Assembly (NCBI RefSeq): GCF_016836705.1
Contig: NZ_JAFCGY010000008.1
Location: 1-64,000 of the forward strand
DNA: 64,000 nucleotides
Direction of reading: 5' to 3'
From: Mesorhizobium caraganae
Lineage (GTDB): Bacteria; Pseudomonadota; Alphaproteobacteria; Rhizobiales; Rhizobiaceae
The first letter of the stretch is position 1. Each line of letters opens with the position of its first letter. Shown piece by piece: positions 1 through 9,544 of this stretch. Below the pieces are notes generated by a model. That model was given only the letters and a program-made list of their open reading frames with translations. It did not search any database and had not been told where the DNA came from. Both the position numbers and the translations under genes were made by a program.

Positions 1-2
1 GG

Positions 3-50
3 AAGCGCCTGCGCGAAGCCGACAAGGCCGCCGATCAGCAGGCCGCCTGA
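3..50 (+). CDS. 3' tail of an unidentified gene entering from the left edge
   Basis: A 15-codon open tail (ending Asp-Gln-Gln-Ala-Ala, stop TGA at 48-50) is open to the window edge on the plus strand. The basic, Ala/Asp-rich composition would suit the C-terminus of a transposase or helper protein, but nothing here identifies it. It is listed only because it may be the end of a real gene outside the window. Confidence 0.2.
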   Translation, partial: KRLREADKAADQQAA

Positions 51-164
51 CCTTCACGCATCGCCATCATAGAGCCCGCCGCGCCCACGCGCGCGTGCCA
101 ATCATGCGGCCTTCGTCGTATGCGTACGTTTGTGTGTTCCTCTTTGTTTGTCCCTTTTCTTGTT

Positions 165-345
165 TCATGCTGATGCGAGACTGGCGAAGCGGAACTCTGT
201 CTCGTCGCTCCGCATGCGATGCAGGATGACAGCGAGCTTGCGGGCAACAGCAACTCGGGCTCGGGCCATACCGCGCCGCTTGGCCACGTTGTTTCGCCAG
301 ATTGATAGCGTGCCGGGGTCAGACCCAGATGTGCGCCAACATTGA
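165..345 (-). pseudogene. IS110-family transposase, C-terminal remnant
   Basis: On the minus strand the stretch GAHLGLTPARYQSGET, typical of the IS110/IS116/IS902 C-terminal domain, is followed in another frame by ARVAVARKLAVILHRM, the conserved end of the same family. The two halves need a frameshift and the N-terminal RuvC-like domain is absent. The motif GAHLGLTPARYQSGET also occurs in the IS110 relic near 27.5 kb, so the two are related. The remnant abuts a serine recombinase fragment, and the two run together as one chimeric open frame (35-772) that is not a real gene. Confidence 0.6.
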
Positions 346-772
346 CTTCGCCGCGCTCGGCCCATTCGCCATCCCTGTAGACCGCGATGTCGTGTGTATT
401 GCGGAAGCCCCGCACACGCGACTGTGTCCATCCATTCGATCGACCTGTCCGCTTTCCCATCCGGTTGAGCATGCCGGCAATGGCTTTGTCAGGCATCATT
501 CGTGCGCAGGCGCGGATCAACTCCACCGTCTCAGGCTCGACGGACCACAGCGTCTGACCCCGCCGGTTCTTTCTCACCGTCAGGCGGGTATGATCGCCGC
601 CCTGCCAACGCAACAACAAATGAATCTGGTCACCCTCGACGTGTGCCACGACCTCGCGCAACACAACCCGAATGATACGCTTACGCGTGACGGAAGTGGC
701 CGCCTGATGATACCAGTTGGCCTCCATGTCGGCCCCCATTTGCAATAGGCGCTGGCGCTTATAGCGCGACAA
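345..772 (-). pseudogene. Serine recombinase, C-terminal remnant
   Basis: The minus-strand frame (residues roughly 15-145 of an open frame beginning at 772) resembles the C-terminal region of large serine recombinases carried by transposons: a basic segment, then a beta-strand-rich part (LLLRWQGGDHTRLTV) and a helix-rich DNA-binding end (GWTQSRVRGFRNTHDIAVY). No N-terminal resolvase domain is present. A matching N-terminal resolvase fragment lies at about 2.53-2.69 kb on the other strand, suggesting one recombinase gene was broken and scattered. Non-functional. Confidence 0.5.
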
Positions 773-866
773 TCTGGGAGAGAAGCCGTATTGCCTCGCC
801 GTGGAATGCTCCCGACCGACATTATCCGTTGCCTCATCACAATGTTCCCCACGACTGGGATCCGGA

Positions 867-1006
867 TCAATTCGTCATCGGCTCGATTGCCGGCTCGAAC
901 TGCATCACGCCGAACACCATTGCGTGCGCCTTTTCCTTTCGCCAGATCTTCAAGCGGCGCTGCAACGTGCTCAGCAACTGATCGGGATATTGCCCCGGAC
1001 GCTCCG
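867..1006 (-). pseudogene. Transposase fragment (IS21/Mu-type helix-rich linker)
   Basis: Minus-strand translation of this interval contains a segment of the type PGQYPDQLLSTLQRRLKIW followed by RKEKAHAMVFG, a pattern seen between the N-terminal DNA-binding part and the DDE domain of IS21-like and related integrase-type transposases. It stops at 867 and no catalytic domain follows. It borders the end of the SDR gene. Family assignment is tentative. Confidence 0.35.
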
Positions 1007-1831
1007 CTAGATGCTCAGTTCCTCGAACATCTTGCGTATCTCAGCACTCCGCTGTCGCCGCTGGTTCCAACTAAGCCCGCCGATCAAGCCGCCGTCTACC
1101 ACCAGATCGTGGCCATTGATGAAGGTGGATTCGTCGCTTGCCAAGAACACCGCGGCATAGGCGACATCTTCGGGTAGGCCCGATCGCGGGATCGGCTGCC
1201 ATCCCTTATTGACTTCGCGCAATACCGACGCCTGTTTCTCGGCGGCGACGCCCGACGCACCCATGCCGGTTGCGATCATCCCGGGCGAGATCGAATTGAC
1301 GCGGACGCCGGCCTCCCCCAGTTCCATGGCAACACACTTGCTGAAATGGATCACGGCGGCCTTGGCGGCGCTGTAGTCCATGTACACGGAGACGGCCTGT
1401 TGGCCCGCGACGCTGCCGGTATTGATGATGCTGCCAGAGCCCTGCCTTTTCATATGGGGCGCAGCGTGTTTCATGCCGAGCATTACGCTGCGCACATGCG
1501 ACGCCATGATGAGGTCGAAGCGCGCTACCTCCAGCCCCTCAATACCGCCAGTCTGCCCCAAAATGCCGGCGTTGTTGAACAGACAATCGATGCGGCCGAA
1601 CCTATCGACCGCATGCTCAATCAGCGCCTTGACCTGCTCCTCGACCGTGACGTCGGTCTGGCGAAAGACGCAGTTTGACCCCAGCCGCTTGACCAGAACC
1701 TCTCCTTCGGGAACGCGGCGGCCCGCAACGACAATTTTTGCTCCCTCGGCTATAAACATTTCTGTGGTGCGCCGGCCAATGCCTTGGCTACCCCCGGTGA
1801 TCACCGCGACTTTTCCATCGAGCCGGCCCAT
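1007..1831 (-). CDS. Short-chain dehydrogenase/reductase (SDR), classical type
   Basis: NAD(P)(H)-dependent oxidoreductase of about 274 aa, the usual size for classical SDRs. Near the N-terminus it has the cofactor-binding motif TGGSQGIG; NNAG follows at about residue 85, the catalytic Tyr-x3-Lys (YSAAK) at about 155 with the Ser in the preceding strand, and the PG motif (ISPG) beyond it. I chose the ATG at 1831 because the SDR fold starts there (MGRLDGKVAVITGG) and a good Shine-Dalgarno, AAAGAGGGA, lies just upstream; an in-frame start at 1939 would add 36 unrelated residues. The substrate cannot be read from sequence. Flanked by transposon debris on both sides, so it is probably cargo. Confidence 0.9.
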   Translation of the reverse strand: MGRLDGKVAVITGGSQGIGRRTTEMFIAEGAKIVVAGRRVPEGEVLVKRLGSNCVFRQTDVTVEEQVKALIEHAVDRFGRIDCLFNNAGILGQTGGIEGLEVARFDLIMASHVRSVMLGMKHAAPHMKRQGSGSIINTGSVAGQQAVSVYMDYSAAKAAVIHFSKCVAMELGEAGVRVNSISPGMIATGMGASGVAAEKQASVLREVNKGWQPIPRSGLPEDVAYAAVFLASDESTFINGHDLVVDGGLIGGLSWNQRRQRSAEIRKMFEELSI

Positions 1832-2149
1832 GTCGTCCCTCTTTCCTTGCAACTTGATTCGAACTGATGCGAAAAGCAACTCCGGCCCATGAACCATATT
1901 CCAGATTAACTCTATTCCCGACCAACTTTTGTCGCGCAAATAGAAGTAAGCACGAAGCCAGCCGAGCTGCCACCGATCACTAATCCGAGGCTAACGCAGT
2001 TTGCGTTTTCTCCGTTATCCCCTCATACCCGTCAGTAGCGTCTCCTGTTCACATTGCCTCCTGTCCTCTGTCTAGGCTCTGCCGGACATAGATACATTCC
2101 CTGGCCTCCCTGCGCACCTATCGTTCCTGGTAGGTATCTCGCGATCGAG
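1832..2149. other. Intergenic stretch without a recognisable gene
   Basis: About 320 bp between the SDR start and the IS3 relic. It holds the SDR Shine-Dalgarno at its left edge and presumably its promoter. Short open frames on either strand show no family signature or codon bias, and I see no clear hairpin terminator. Confidence 0.4.
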
Positions 2150-2214
2150 GTTGGCGCTGCATGGTTGTCGTCCTTCCGGATTGCTCAATCATCATAAGCT
2201 TGCTGTTCTCGTCT

Positions 2215-2500
2215 TCGAGGCGTCAGCCAGGCGACCTATTTCAACTGGAAGAAGAGGTATGACGGGCTGTTTCGACCGAGATGCGCCGACTGAAGCAGCT
2301 CGAAGACGAGAACGCCAAGCTGAAGAAGCTAGTGGCGGATTCGTCGCTCTAGAATGAGATGCTGCGGGGTGATTCGCCGAAAGCGTGAAGCCTGCTCGGA
2401 AGTGTAGGCTGGTCGATGAGGTTTGCCCTAAGTTTGGAATCGATCGGCACGCTTGCTAAACCCTTGAGTTCGTTCGATCGACCTATCACCACAAATCGCG
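2215..2500 (+). pseudogene. IS3-family transposase OrfA/OrfB relic
   Basis: Reading across frames on the plus strand gives GVSQATYFNWKKRYDGL and then MRRLKQLEDENAKLKKLVAD, the helix-turn-helix and leucine-zipper of an IS3/IS407-type OrfA. It is followed after a stop by the start of OrfB (KPARKCRLVDEV, then FVRSTYHHKSRR). At least one frameshift and two stops interrupt it, and the DDE domain is missing. Other IS3 OrfB pieces (its 3' end) are present near 10.8 and 21.0 kb. Confidence 0.6.
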
Positions 2501-2524
2501 TCGCTGCTCCGGCGAGATCGGCGC

Positions 2525-2700
2525 GGCCTATTGCATCGAGGCTTCACCCCTGGCACGCAACGGACGCGACGCGCTCACGCTGATCGAATTTTGCGGTCTG
2601 GTTGGCGCGCCAATCGTCGATGAGGATGGCATCTACGAACCCCGCCATCCAAACGATCGGTTATTGCTGGCCATGAAGGTCTATGGGTCTCCCCATAGGG
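2525..2700 (+). pseudogene. Serine recombinase, N-terminal resolvase-domain fragment
   Basis: The plus-strand frame reads LARNGRDALTLIEFCGLVGA, then DEDGIYEPRHPNDRLLLAMK. This is the part of the resolvase domain around the conserved ND-R-LL stretch that precedes the usual GTMSEFE segment. It breaks off at an A/T-poor palindromic stretch (CTATGGGTCTCCCCATAGG near 2683). The catalytic serine region is not preserved. It may belong with the C-terminal recombinase piece at 345-772. Confidence 0.5.
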
Positions 2701-2803
2701 GCGCCCCATAGATTCATCACATCAAAGGGCCGATTGACAAAAAATGCGAAACCTACCGCTTGGGGAATCTCGTCGTCACGATGTAGCTTATGCGTGTTCC
2801 GTC

Positions 2804-4645
2804 TCAGACCCTAAGACTTACGTTGTAGCTGGTCAGGAAATCCTGGAGAGCCAGGATACGTTCCACCCCCCTGACGTTCTCGGTCGCGTTTAGCAGTGTG
2901 CGGGAGCTTTCGACTGACAGCAGTGGTGCCACTGCCGCATTGTGGTCATTCAGCAGCGTAGCGAACTGGGTGCACAATATTCTGTCGTAGGTGCGATCCT
3001 GGATAGTCGGATACGCGCTCTTCACTCGCTGCACCACAGACTCCGGCAGCAGGTCCGCTGTGGCGGCACGCAGCAGGCTCTTTTCGCGCCCGTCAAAAGT
3101 CTTGTGGGCCCAGGGGGTGCCGAAAACGTACTGAACGAGGCGGTGGTCGCAGTATGGGACCCGCACCTCGAGGCCCGAAGCCATGCTCATCCGGTCCTTG
3201 CGGTCGAGCAGCCTTGGCAGGTGGCGCGTGAGATAAAGGTAGCAGACCTCGCGCATGCGACGTTCGTGCGGATCGGCCGAGGCCGGTCCGGTCAAGGGGG
3301 GTACTTCGGCAAGTGCCCTGCGGTACTGTCCGTCGAGGTACTCGGGTAGGTCGAGCTTTTCGATGAGCCTGGGGTCTAGGTACTGCCGGCCGGTATCGTT
3401 AACGTACGCCCTGCTGCCGTGCCAAGGAAACGTGTCGGCCTGAACATGCGCGGGATCGCGGAACTCCGGGTAGCCGCCGAAAATCTCGTCGGCCGATTCC
3501 CCGGACAAGGCAACCGTCGAGTGTTGCCGGATCGCCCGGAACAGCAGATATTGCGAGCTATCGAGGTCGCCGCTTGTCAACGGCAGGTCGCGGGCTCGGA
3601 GGGTGGCGGCCCGCACGTTCGGGTCCATGAGTTCGTCTGCGGACAACGTAATGTCCCTGTGTTCAGTACCAACGAACTTCGCGACCTCCTGTACATATGG
3701 TCCATCGGGTGTAGCGCACATCGGGCCGGGGGTAAAGTTATCGGTGTAGCCGACGAAGTCGAGGGCGAACGACCGGATCCGCTTATCGCTGAAGCGGGCA
3801 GCCAGTGCTGTCAGTGCGGAGGAGTCAAGCCCGCCCGACAACAGCGTGCACAGCGGCACGTCGGCGATGAGCTGCCGTTGGATCGTGTCCTCGAGCAGCT
3901 CGCGGACGCGTCGAACGGTGGTAGGCACATCGTCGGTATGTCCGCTGTCGGTGAGCTGCCAATACGTCATCTGCTGGACGCCGTCGCGGGTCACGCGGAC
4001 GATGTGGCCAGGCCGCACCTCACGCATACCGCGGAACACCGTTTCGTACGGGTCGGCGACGGGGGATAGGATGCGACGAAGCCCGTCGGCGTCGATGACC
4101 CGTTCCGCGAGACCGTTGGCGAGGATCGCCTTTGGCTCGGAGCCGAACAACACTCCGTGCTTGGTGGGGTAATAGTAAAGCGGCTTGACGCCGAGCCGGT
4201 CTCGTACGAGAAGCAGTTCGCGGTTGGCGCTATCCCAAAGTGCGTAGGCGAACATCCCGTTGAGTTCGCTCACCGCGGTGCAAGGGTCGCGTCGGCCCCA
4301 CTCGCGATGGGCGTGCAGCACCACCTCGGTGTCACTGCTCGTGTTGAACCGATGGCCCAAGGCGGCGAGCCGTTGACGCAGCTCGCGGTAGTTGTAAGTC
4401 TCGCCGCCGTAGACGAGCACCAGAGCGGGTTGGCCGTCCTCCTGGAGCGTCATCGGCTGGCGACCGCCCTGGATGTCGATGATCGCCAGGCGGCGGTGTC
4501 CCAGCGCCGCGGGCCCGTCAATCCAAGTCCCCTCATCGTCCGGACCGCGGCAAGCCATGGTAGCCGTCATGTCGGCAAACTCCCTTCGCGCGTCGGGACC
4601 TCCTAGGTCACGATCGAAATCAATCCATCCACAGATGCCGCACAT
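2804..4645 (-). CDS. asnB: Asparagine synthase (glutamine-hydrolysing), AsnB type
   Basis: ATP-dependent transfer of ammonia from glutamine to aspartate (or, in secondary metabolism, amidation of another carboxylate). The 613-aa protein starts MCGICGWIDF, so the catalytic Cys is exposed after removal of Met. The Ntn glutaminase domain (about 1-210) includes RGPDDEG and GHRRLAIID; the synthetase domain follows with the PP-loop LLSGGLDSSALTA at about residue 268. Full length for the family. The start is fixed by Cys2, with a GGAG ribosome site upstream. It stands alone between transposon relics. Its nearest metabolic neighbours are the split transketolase genes 3 kb to the right, so a role in a specialised pathway is possible but not shown. 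Confidence 0.92.
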   Translation of the reverse strand: MCGICGWIDFDRDLGGPDARREFADMTATMACRGPDDEGTWIDGPAALGHRRLAIIDIQGGRQPMTLQEDGQPALVLVYGGETYNYRELRQRLAALGHRFNTSSDTEVVLHAHREWGRRDPCTAVSELNGMFAYALWDSANRELLLVRDRLGVKPLYYYPTKHGVLFGSEPKAILANGLAERVIDADGLRRILSPVADPYETVFRGMREVRPGHIVRVTRDGVQQMTYWQLTDSGHTDDVPTTVRRVRELLEDTIQRQLIADVPLCTLLSGGLDSSALTALAARFSDKRIRSFALDFVGYTDNFTPGPMCATPDGPYVQEVAKFVGTEHRDITLSADELMDPNVRAATLRARDLPLTSGDLDSSQYLLFRAIRQHSTVALSGESADEIFGGYPEFRDPAHVQADTFPWHGSRAYVNDTGRQYLDPRLIEKLDLPEYLDGQYRRALAEVPPLTGPASADPHERRMREVCYLYLTRHLPRLLDRKDRMSMASGLEVRVPYCDHRLVQYVFGTPWAHKTFDGREKSLLRAATADLLPESVVQRVKSAYPTIQDRTYDRILCTQFATLLNDHNAAVAPLLSVESSRTLLNATENVRGVERILALQDFLTSYNVSLRV

Positions 4646-5127
4646 GTTTTGCTCCGGTACCTATGCGCAAACTGGCCCAACCGAATGCCGCCCGCGCGAA
4701 TACGTGAGAATACTTCATGCCGCATCTTCGGCTCAACTCGAGTAATCTGGATGAATCGTGGCGGCTTGTTCCTACATGGCACGACATCTCGCAATGCGCA
4801 CCAACCTACTTTGGTGGTTGTGTCAGTTGTTGTGCCTTCAAATGTTAGCGCGCGATGCGTCACTTTTGGGCTGGCGAGCCGATCTGTATCAAACAGGAGT
4901 ACCAACCTACAGCTAGCATTCACGGATCGTCACGCTGCGTTCATGGCTCTCTTGTGGAAACAACGAACGCTTTTGGCTGTTCATGAATTTGGTGAATTCC
5001 AAATAGATCCCTAGCGGCTCTCTTGACTACGCGAGGAAGGCCAGCCAATGCACCGCGCGATCGTGTCCCGCTGCGTGGTGTAGCTGGCGGCATTGATCGC
5101 CGTGCTCTCCGGCATGGGCCGGGCAGA
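4646..5127. other. asnB upstream region and IS256 3' flank
   Basis: About 480 bp. The left part holds the asnB ribosome site and must contain its promoter; the right part (from roughly 5020) is GC-rich sequence continuous with the IS256 relic and probably its terminal region. Open frames here lack family signatures. I looked for a nod-box-like element and did not find a convincing one. Confidence 0.35.
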
Positions 5128-6099
5128 TCAGCACGCCACGGCTGGCAGGCTGATCAGGGGATCATCGCTCATCTGGCTGATCGTTTCCAGGGTCATATAT
5201 CTGGCCCGCTGCACTGCCCATTCATCGTTCTGTTCGAGCAGGATTGCGCCGACGAGGCGCACGATCGCATCGTCGTTCGGGAAGATTCCGACGACCTCGG
5301 TGCGCCGCTTGATCTCTCCGTTGAGACGCTCGATCGGATTCGTCGAGTGGAGCTTGGCGCGATGTTCCTTCGGGAAGGTCATGTAGGCCAGCACGTCGGG
5401 CTCGGCATCGTCCATGATTGTCGCCAGCTTCGGCACCTTCGGCCGGATCTGGTCGGCGACGGCACGCCATTGGGTGCTGGCGGCTTCCGAGGTCTCTTGG
5501 GCGAAAGCGGTGGCGATGAAGGCTGAGACGACCCTGCGGCCGCTCTTGCCGGCATGGGCCAGCACGTTCCTCATGAAGTGGACGCGGCAGCGTTGCCATG
5601 TCGCCGACAGCACCTTGGTGACGGCGCTCTTGAGGCCTTCGTGCGCGTCGGAGACGACGAGCTTGACGCCGCGCAGGCCGCGACGTGTCAGCTTGCGCAG
5701 GAACTCCGTCCAGATCGGCTCGGCCTCAGAGGTGCCAATCTCCATGCCCAGGACCTCGCGCCGGCCGTCCGCGTTGACGCCGACGGCGATGATGACGGCG
5801 ACCGAGACGATCCGCCCACCGCGGCGGACCTTCAGGTAAGTGGCGTCGATCCACAGGTAGGGCCAATCGCCCTCGATCGGCCGCTCGAGGAAGGCCTTCA
5901 CCTTGCCGTCAATCTCCTCGCACAGCCGCGAGACTTGGCTCTTGGAGATGCCGCTCATCCCCATGGCCTTGACCAGGTCGTCAACCGACCGGGTCGAGAT
6001 GCCTTGCACATAAGCTTCCTGGATGACGGCGGTCAGCGCCTTCTCGGCCATGCGGCGCGGTTCGAGGAAACCCGGGAAGTAGCTTCCCTTCCTGAACCA
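5128..6099 (-). pseudogene. IS256 (Mutator)-family transposase, N-terminally truncated
   Basis: DDE transposase. The frame carries the IS256 signature: [20 protein letters not shown], the first catalytic Asp in [10 protein letters not shown], the second in VVSDAHEGL, the zinc-like CRVHFMRN, and the catalytic Glu in [17 protein letters not shown]256 transposases are about 400 aa. Here homology begins at about residue 12 of the open frame (near 6099), so the N-terminal DNA-binding region is missing and is replaced by unrelated sequence. The element is therefore probably immobile on its own. Confidence 0.85.
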
Positions 6100-6233
6100 C
6101 CTGATGGGACACGACCCACCGCGGCGATGCAATGGGGCTTAGTACGCGTCCGAGGACGGTCGCCTTGCCGGCGAACGGATGGTGTAGCTGACTATCGGTA
6201 TGGGATATCGCTACTGACTGTCGCCAAGTCACT

Positions 6234-6300
6234 CGGCTCGAGATTGTTGACGGTGGCCGCCGGCGCCGCTGGTCGGAGGAAGAGACGCTGCGGAGGCATC
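6234..6300 (+). pseudogene. IS66-type OrfA (TnpA) start, remnant
   Basis: The plus strand reads RLEIVDGGRRRRWSEEE, the characteristic opening of IS66-family OrfA (a basic RRRRWS segment leading into a helix-turn-helix). The frame is lost soon afterwards and no TnpB or TnpC follows. It sits exactly where the IS256 transposase loses its N-terminus, so it could be part of the event that truncated it. Confidence 0.45.
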
Positions 6301-6720
6301 GAGCTCCAGGTGAAGTTCACGCAGATACGTCAGTGGCAGACGGGAACGCTCCGTCAACCGCCCCGATCTTCCGTCATCCAGATTGGGATCGCGAATCGAC
6401 CGATATTGCGCCTGATCGCGAATGGCTGAACGTCGGCGTCATCGAGAATGGAATCAGAATGTTGTCTCATTTGACACGCAGTAAGGTGGCGACGATCCCG
6501 CCGCTGCTTGCGAATGCCTTCCGTCAACTACCAACACTAGTAAGTGGTTCGGCTGCCACATGCATGCAAAATGAGTAGTGCTCGTTATCGGAGAAGCAAG
6601 TTGCCAGTCGCGTGCAGAACTCGGGCATCCCAAATCGTGCACGATGTGAAAGCCGCCGCTCACAGGCAACGTGATGCCGTTAAAGCGATGCTCAACTATT
6701 TCATTGAAAGGGTGGGATAC

Positions 6721-7306
6721 ATGTTGTCAATGCGAACGGCACTTCTGATTGGAAGTCACAGGAGCACTCCTGCAGCGCTCAACCTCGGGTTCCGTATCGA
6801 CACCGCACAATCCTACGAGAACGCGTCCGAAGTCGGCAAGGGCCTCCTTGACCCCGGCGTAAGGCGCGATTCCTGGCGACCAAGGGTCACTAGCATCCAT
6901 TTCGCGCCGCGCGATCTGGAGCGCTCGGTCAGAGTGAGTTTAGGGCGAATGCCGCAACCCCACCTCGGCCTGTTGCTACTGCACGGCCCCAATCCATGCG
7001 TTCCGCTCGCCGAAACGCCTGGTGCGCTCGAACAGGCCAAAGGTCTCGGACTGACCCAGCATGTCGGAGTATCAAATTTCAATGTCGGGTTGGGCAAGAA
7101 GGCGGTTAGGACCTTGTCCGGAGCCATCAGTCTCCAATCAGGTTGAACATCGCCCTTATCTCGATCAGTCGAAAGTAATAGCGGCCTGCAACCAAGCTGA
7201 GCTCGCGGTCGTGGCCTACAGCAACCTTGCCATGGGCAAAATCAATAATGACGAACGTTGGTGCAGATCGCGCAATAGAGCCACAGCAGCCGATAGCCGA
7301 ATATAG
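6721..7306 (+). pseudogene. Aldo/keto reductase, frameshifted remnant
   Basis: NADPH-dependent AKR of the 2,5-diketo-gluconate reductase type, now broken. The first frame shows GFRIDTAQSYENASEVGKGL (catalytic Asp and Tyr of the AKR site), then LLLLHGPNPCVPLAET and HVGVSNFNV. Near 7127 the coding frame shifts to another phase, where NQVEHRPYLDQSKVIAACNQ and VVAYSNLAMGK follow, the conserved end of the barrel. Parts between the motifs are shortened. It lies 10 bp upstream of the transketolase genes, so it may once have belonged to the same operon. Confidence 0.7.
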
Positions 7307-7314
7307 GAGAAAAT

Positions 7315-8148
7315 ATGAAAAAGGGCGCAACTGTCGACCAGGAATCAGCGAGAGCTGCAGACCTTGATAACCGATCGAAAGCTATACGTCGGAGGATACT
7401 GGAGGTGCTCGCCGCGAGGCAAGTTGCCGGGCATGTGGGCCCGTCATTCTCAATAGTAGAAATTCTTCTTGTGCTGTACGACGAATTTGTCCGATTTCCA
7501 CGAGGTGGGCCGGCAATTGACGACCGCGACCGCTTCATTCTTAGCAAGGGGCACGGCTGCCTCGCACTCTACGCTGTGCTCGAGGAGGCGGGCCTAATCT
7601 CATCTCACAAGCTAGATCAATTTTGTTCAGTTGGCTGCGAACTCGGTCTTCTTCCGGAGCAAAACATCCTGCGTGGCATCGAGGCCACCACGGGGGCGCT
7701 GGGTCATGGCCTGCCGATAGCGGTCGGTATGGCGTTAGCGGCCAAAATCACCCAGAGGCACTTTCACGTCTATGTTCTGGTCGGCGATGGAGAGCTAAAC
7801 GAGGGTGCAAACTGGGAGGCGGCGTTCCACGCTGTGAAGCATAGACTGTCCAATCTTACCGTATTAGTTGATCGAAACGGCCAGCAGTGCAACGGGCCAA
7901 CGGAAAACGTCCTTCCAATGCCATTCATGCCGGCACTCTGGCGTGAAATTGGTTTTGATGTTCGTCATGCTCCTGGGCACGACTGTCGCGCTATTCGCGA
8001 GGCACTATTGTTTCCAATGTCTGATTCGCGTCCAAGAGTAGTCATCTGCGAGACGACAAAAGGGAAAGGACTGGGAGAGTTCGAAGGAAGTCCCGAGTGG
8101 CATTATAGACAAGTGCCGTCGATCAGCGCGGTCCCGTCTCTATTGTGA
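7315..8148 (+). CDS. Transketolase, N-terminal (TPP/pyrophosphate-binding) subunit
   Basis: First half of a split transketolase, 277 aa. It binds the diphosphate of thiamine: LSKGHGCLALYAVL at about residue 75 and the TPP motif VGDGELNEGANWEAA at about 155, ending in a conserved Asn-Gly-Gln segment (RNGQQCNG). Start ATG at 7315 is preceded by AGGAGAAAAT. The partner subunit starts 24 bp downstream, so the two are co-transcribed and should form a heteromeric enzyme that transfers two-carbon ketol units. Split transketolases are common in specialised sugar or cyclitol pathways as well as archaeal-type metabolism. GC content looks lower than in the backbone genes, suggesting transfer. Confidence 0.9.
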   Translation: MKKGATVDQESARAADLDNRSKAIRRRILEVLAARQVAGHVGPSFSIVEILLVLYDEFVRFPRGGPAIDDRDRFILSKGHGCLALYAVLEEAGLISSHKLDQFCSVGCELGLLPEQNILRGIEATTGALGHGLPIAVGMALAAKITQRHFHVYVLVGDGELNEGANWEAAFHAVKHRLSNLTVLVDRNGQQCNGPTENVLPMPFMPALWREIGFDVRHAPGHDCRAIREALLFPMSDSRPRVVICETTKGKGLGEFEGSPEWHYRQVPSISAVPSLL

Positions 8149-8172
8149 GTGCGTTCTTGAGAGGTAGAGATA

Positions 8173-9084
8173 ATGCGTGGGACATTCCGAAACGTGCTCC
8201 AGCAGTTGGCGACCCGCGATAAGCGGATCGTAGCGGTTGGGTGCGATCTAACCTACACCAGCATGAGCGACTTCAGGGCCGCTTTTCCGGATCGTTCTTT
8301 TATGGAGGGCATCGCAGAGCAATATGTGGTTGGCATGGCGGCCGGGTTAGCCGGAGGCGGTTTGATTCCATACGTGGAGCTTGTTGCGGCGTTCGGTACA
8401 AGAAGAGCGTTCGAGCAGCTCTTTGTTGACATAGGTCTTCAGCGACTTCCAGTGCGAATTGTCGGAACCGGAGGCGGCTTAAGCTGTACTGAGTTTGGTC
8501 CTACCCACACAGCTCTTGAGGATCTTGCGATCTTACGTCAGGTTCCGAATATGGCAATATGCGCACCACGATCCAATCGTGAGTTGCGGCACCTCCTGTC
8601 GTCGACGATCGAGTGGGACGGACCATTATACATTCGTCTAAGTAATACCACCGCTGATAGCGACAGAGGCCCATTAGGAGAGTTAGGGCGTGCATGTCGC
8701 CTGCGGGATGGCAAAGACGCTCTGATTGTATCGACGGGAATTGTGAGTTCGACCATATTCGAGATCGAGGAAATGTTGACTAAAGGTGGACTTGATCCAG
8801 AGGTGCTTCATTTTCCGACGCTCAGTCCATTTGATTCCGAGGCTCTTTGCGAGGCTGCAAGCCGGGTCGCCTTTGTCATCGTTGTCGAGGAGCACAATCG
8901 GCATGGTGGACTGGGGAGTATAGTCGTCGAGACTCTGGCCGATGCGAGGATCTTACGACCCACGACCAGGATCGGAACAAGGTTTGAGCCGAGGTTGAAC
9001 CACGGCACTTATCATGAGGCCATCGTTAACTTTGGCCTTCGTGGGCCGGCTCTTGCCGACGCAATTTTGGCCGCTTGCATCTAG
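8173..9084 (+). CDS. Transketolase, C-terminal (pyrimidine-binding) subunit
   Basis: Second half of the split transketolase, 303 aa. It contains the pyrimidine-binding domain (SFMEGIAEQYVVGMAAGLA, where the Glu would activate the thiamine aminopyrimidine) at about residues 36-55 and the C-terminal transketolase domain ending in a short helix (ALADAILAACI). Start ATG at 8173 has GAGGTAGAG upstream. It follows the N-terminal subunit at once and ends just before IS debris, so the operon has lost any further genes, or has none. Confidence 0.9.
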   Translation: MRGTFRNVLQQLATRDKRIVAVGCDLTYTSMSDFRAAFPDRSFMEGIAEQYVVGMAAGLAGGGLIPYVELVAAFGTRRAFEQLFVDIGLQRLPVRIVGTGGGLSCTEFGPTHTALEDLAILRQVPNMAICAPRSNRELRHLLSSTIEWDGPLYIRLSNTTADSDRGPLGELGRACRLRDGKDALIVSTGIVSSTIFEIEEMLTKGGLDPEVLHFPTLSPFDSEALCEAASRVAFVIVVEEHNRHGGLGSIVVETLADARILRPTTRIGTRFEPRLNHGTYHEAIVNFGLRGPALADAILAACI

Positions 9085-9135
9085 GTCCGCGCATTTCGCT
9101 GATTGTGAACAGCCATTTCACACGAAGGAGGGTCG

Positions 9136-9360
9136 ATGCTGACGGTCGTCAAAGCGTTTTTTCCCCCGCTGTTGCAGCGCGGGTTTGAGCACAATGTATG
9201 ACGCGGACCCTGCCGAGCCAGATCCAACTTGTATACGGTCGCTGTCCGGAACAGCTACACCAACATCCCGTGTGTGGACGCCCCTTCGGATGCAAGAAGT
9301 TTTTTCTAAAGGCGTGGTGCGCAGGTTCAGGTGCTTCCGTGTGTCCGACCTGTTTTGATG
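9136..9360 (+). other. Possible decayed ISL3-like transposase start
   Basis: A strong ribosome site (GAAGGAGGG) precedes ATG 9136, giving MLTVVKAFFPPLLQRGFEHN before a stop. Other frames then give a cysteine pair (RCPEQLHQHPVCGR) and VVRRFRCF, the order of features found at the N-terminus of ISL3 transposases (zinc-finger, then VRRFRC). Several frameshifts would be needed, so this is only a suggestion. The rest of 9361-9540 shows nothing. Confidence 0.25.
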
Positions 9361-9544
9361 CGGCCGGTCATAGGGCCGCTGGCCTGTATGGAGATCGCGG
9401 ATCGGGTCCAATACGCTTGCGCCAAAGCCCGTCGCGGTCGCGAGGCGGTCGGGGAGGCAGGAAGGTCAGACGAGAGGTATGGCGCAACGGTCAGAAGACG
9501 GCATCGGAAAAGCCAGTAATATCCCAAGCGCCTTTGAGCGATAC

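Noticed and set aside
4603..4923. Minus-strand open frame overlapping the asnB start
   Set aside because: It overlaps asnB in another frame, has no domain signature and would cover the asnB promoter and ribosome site.
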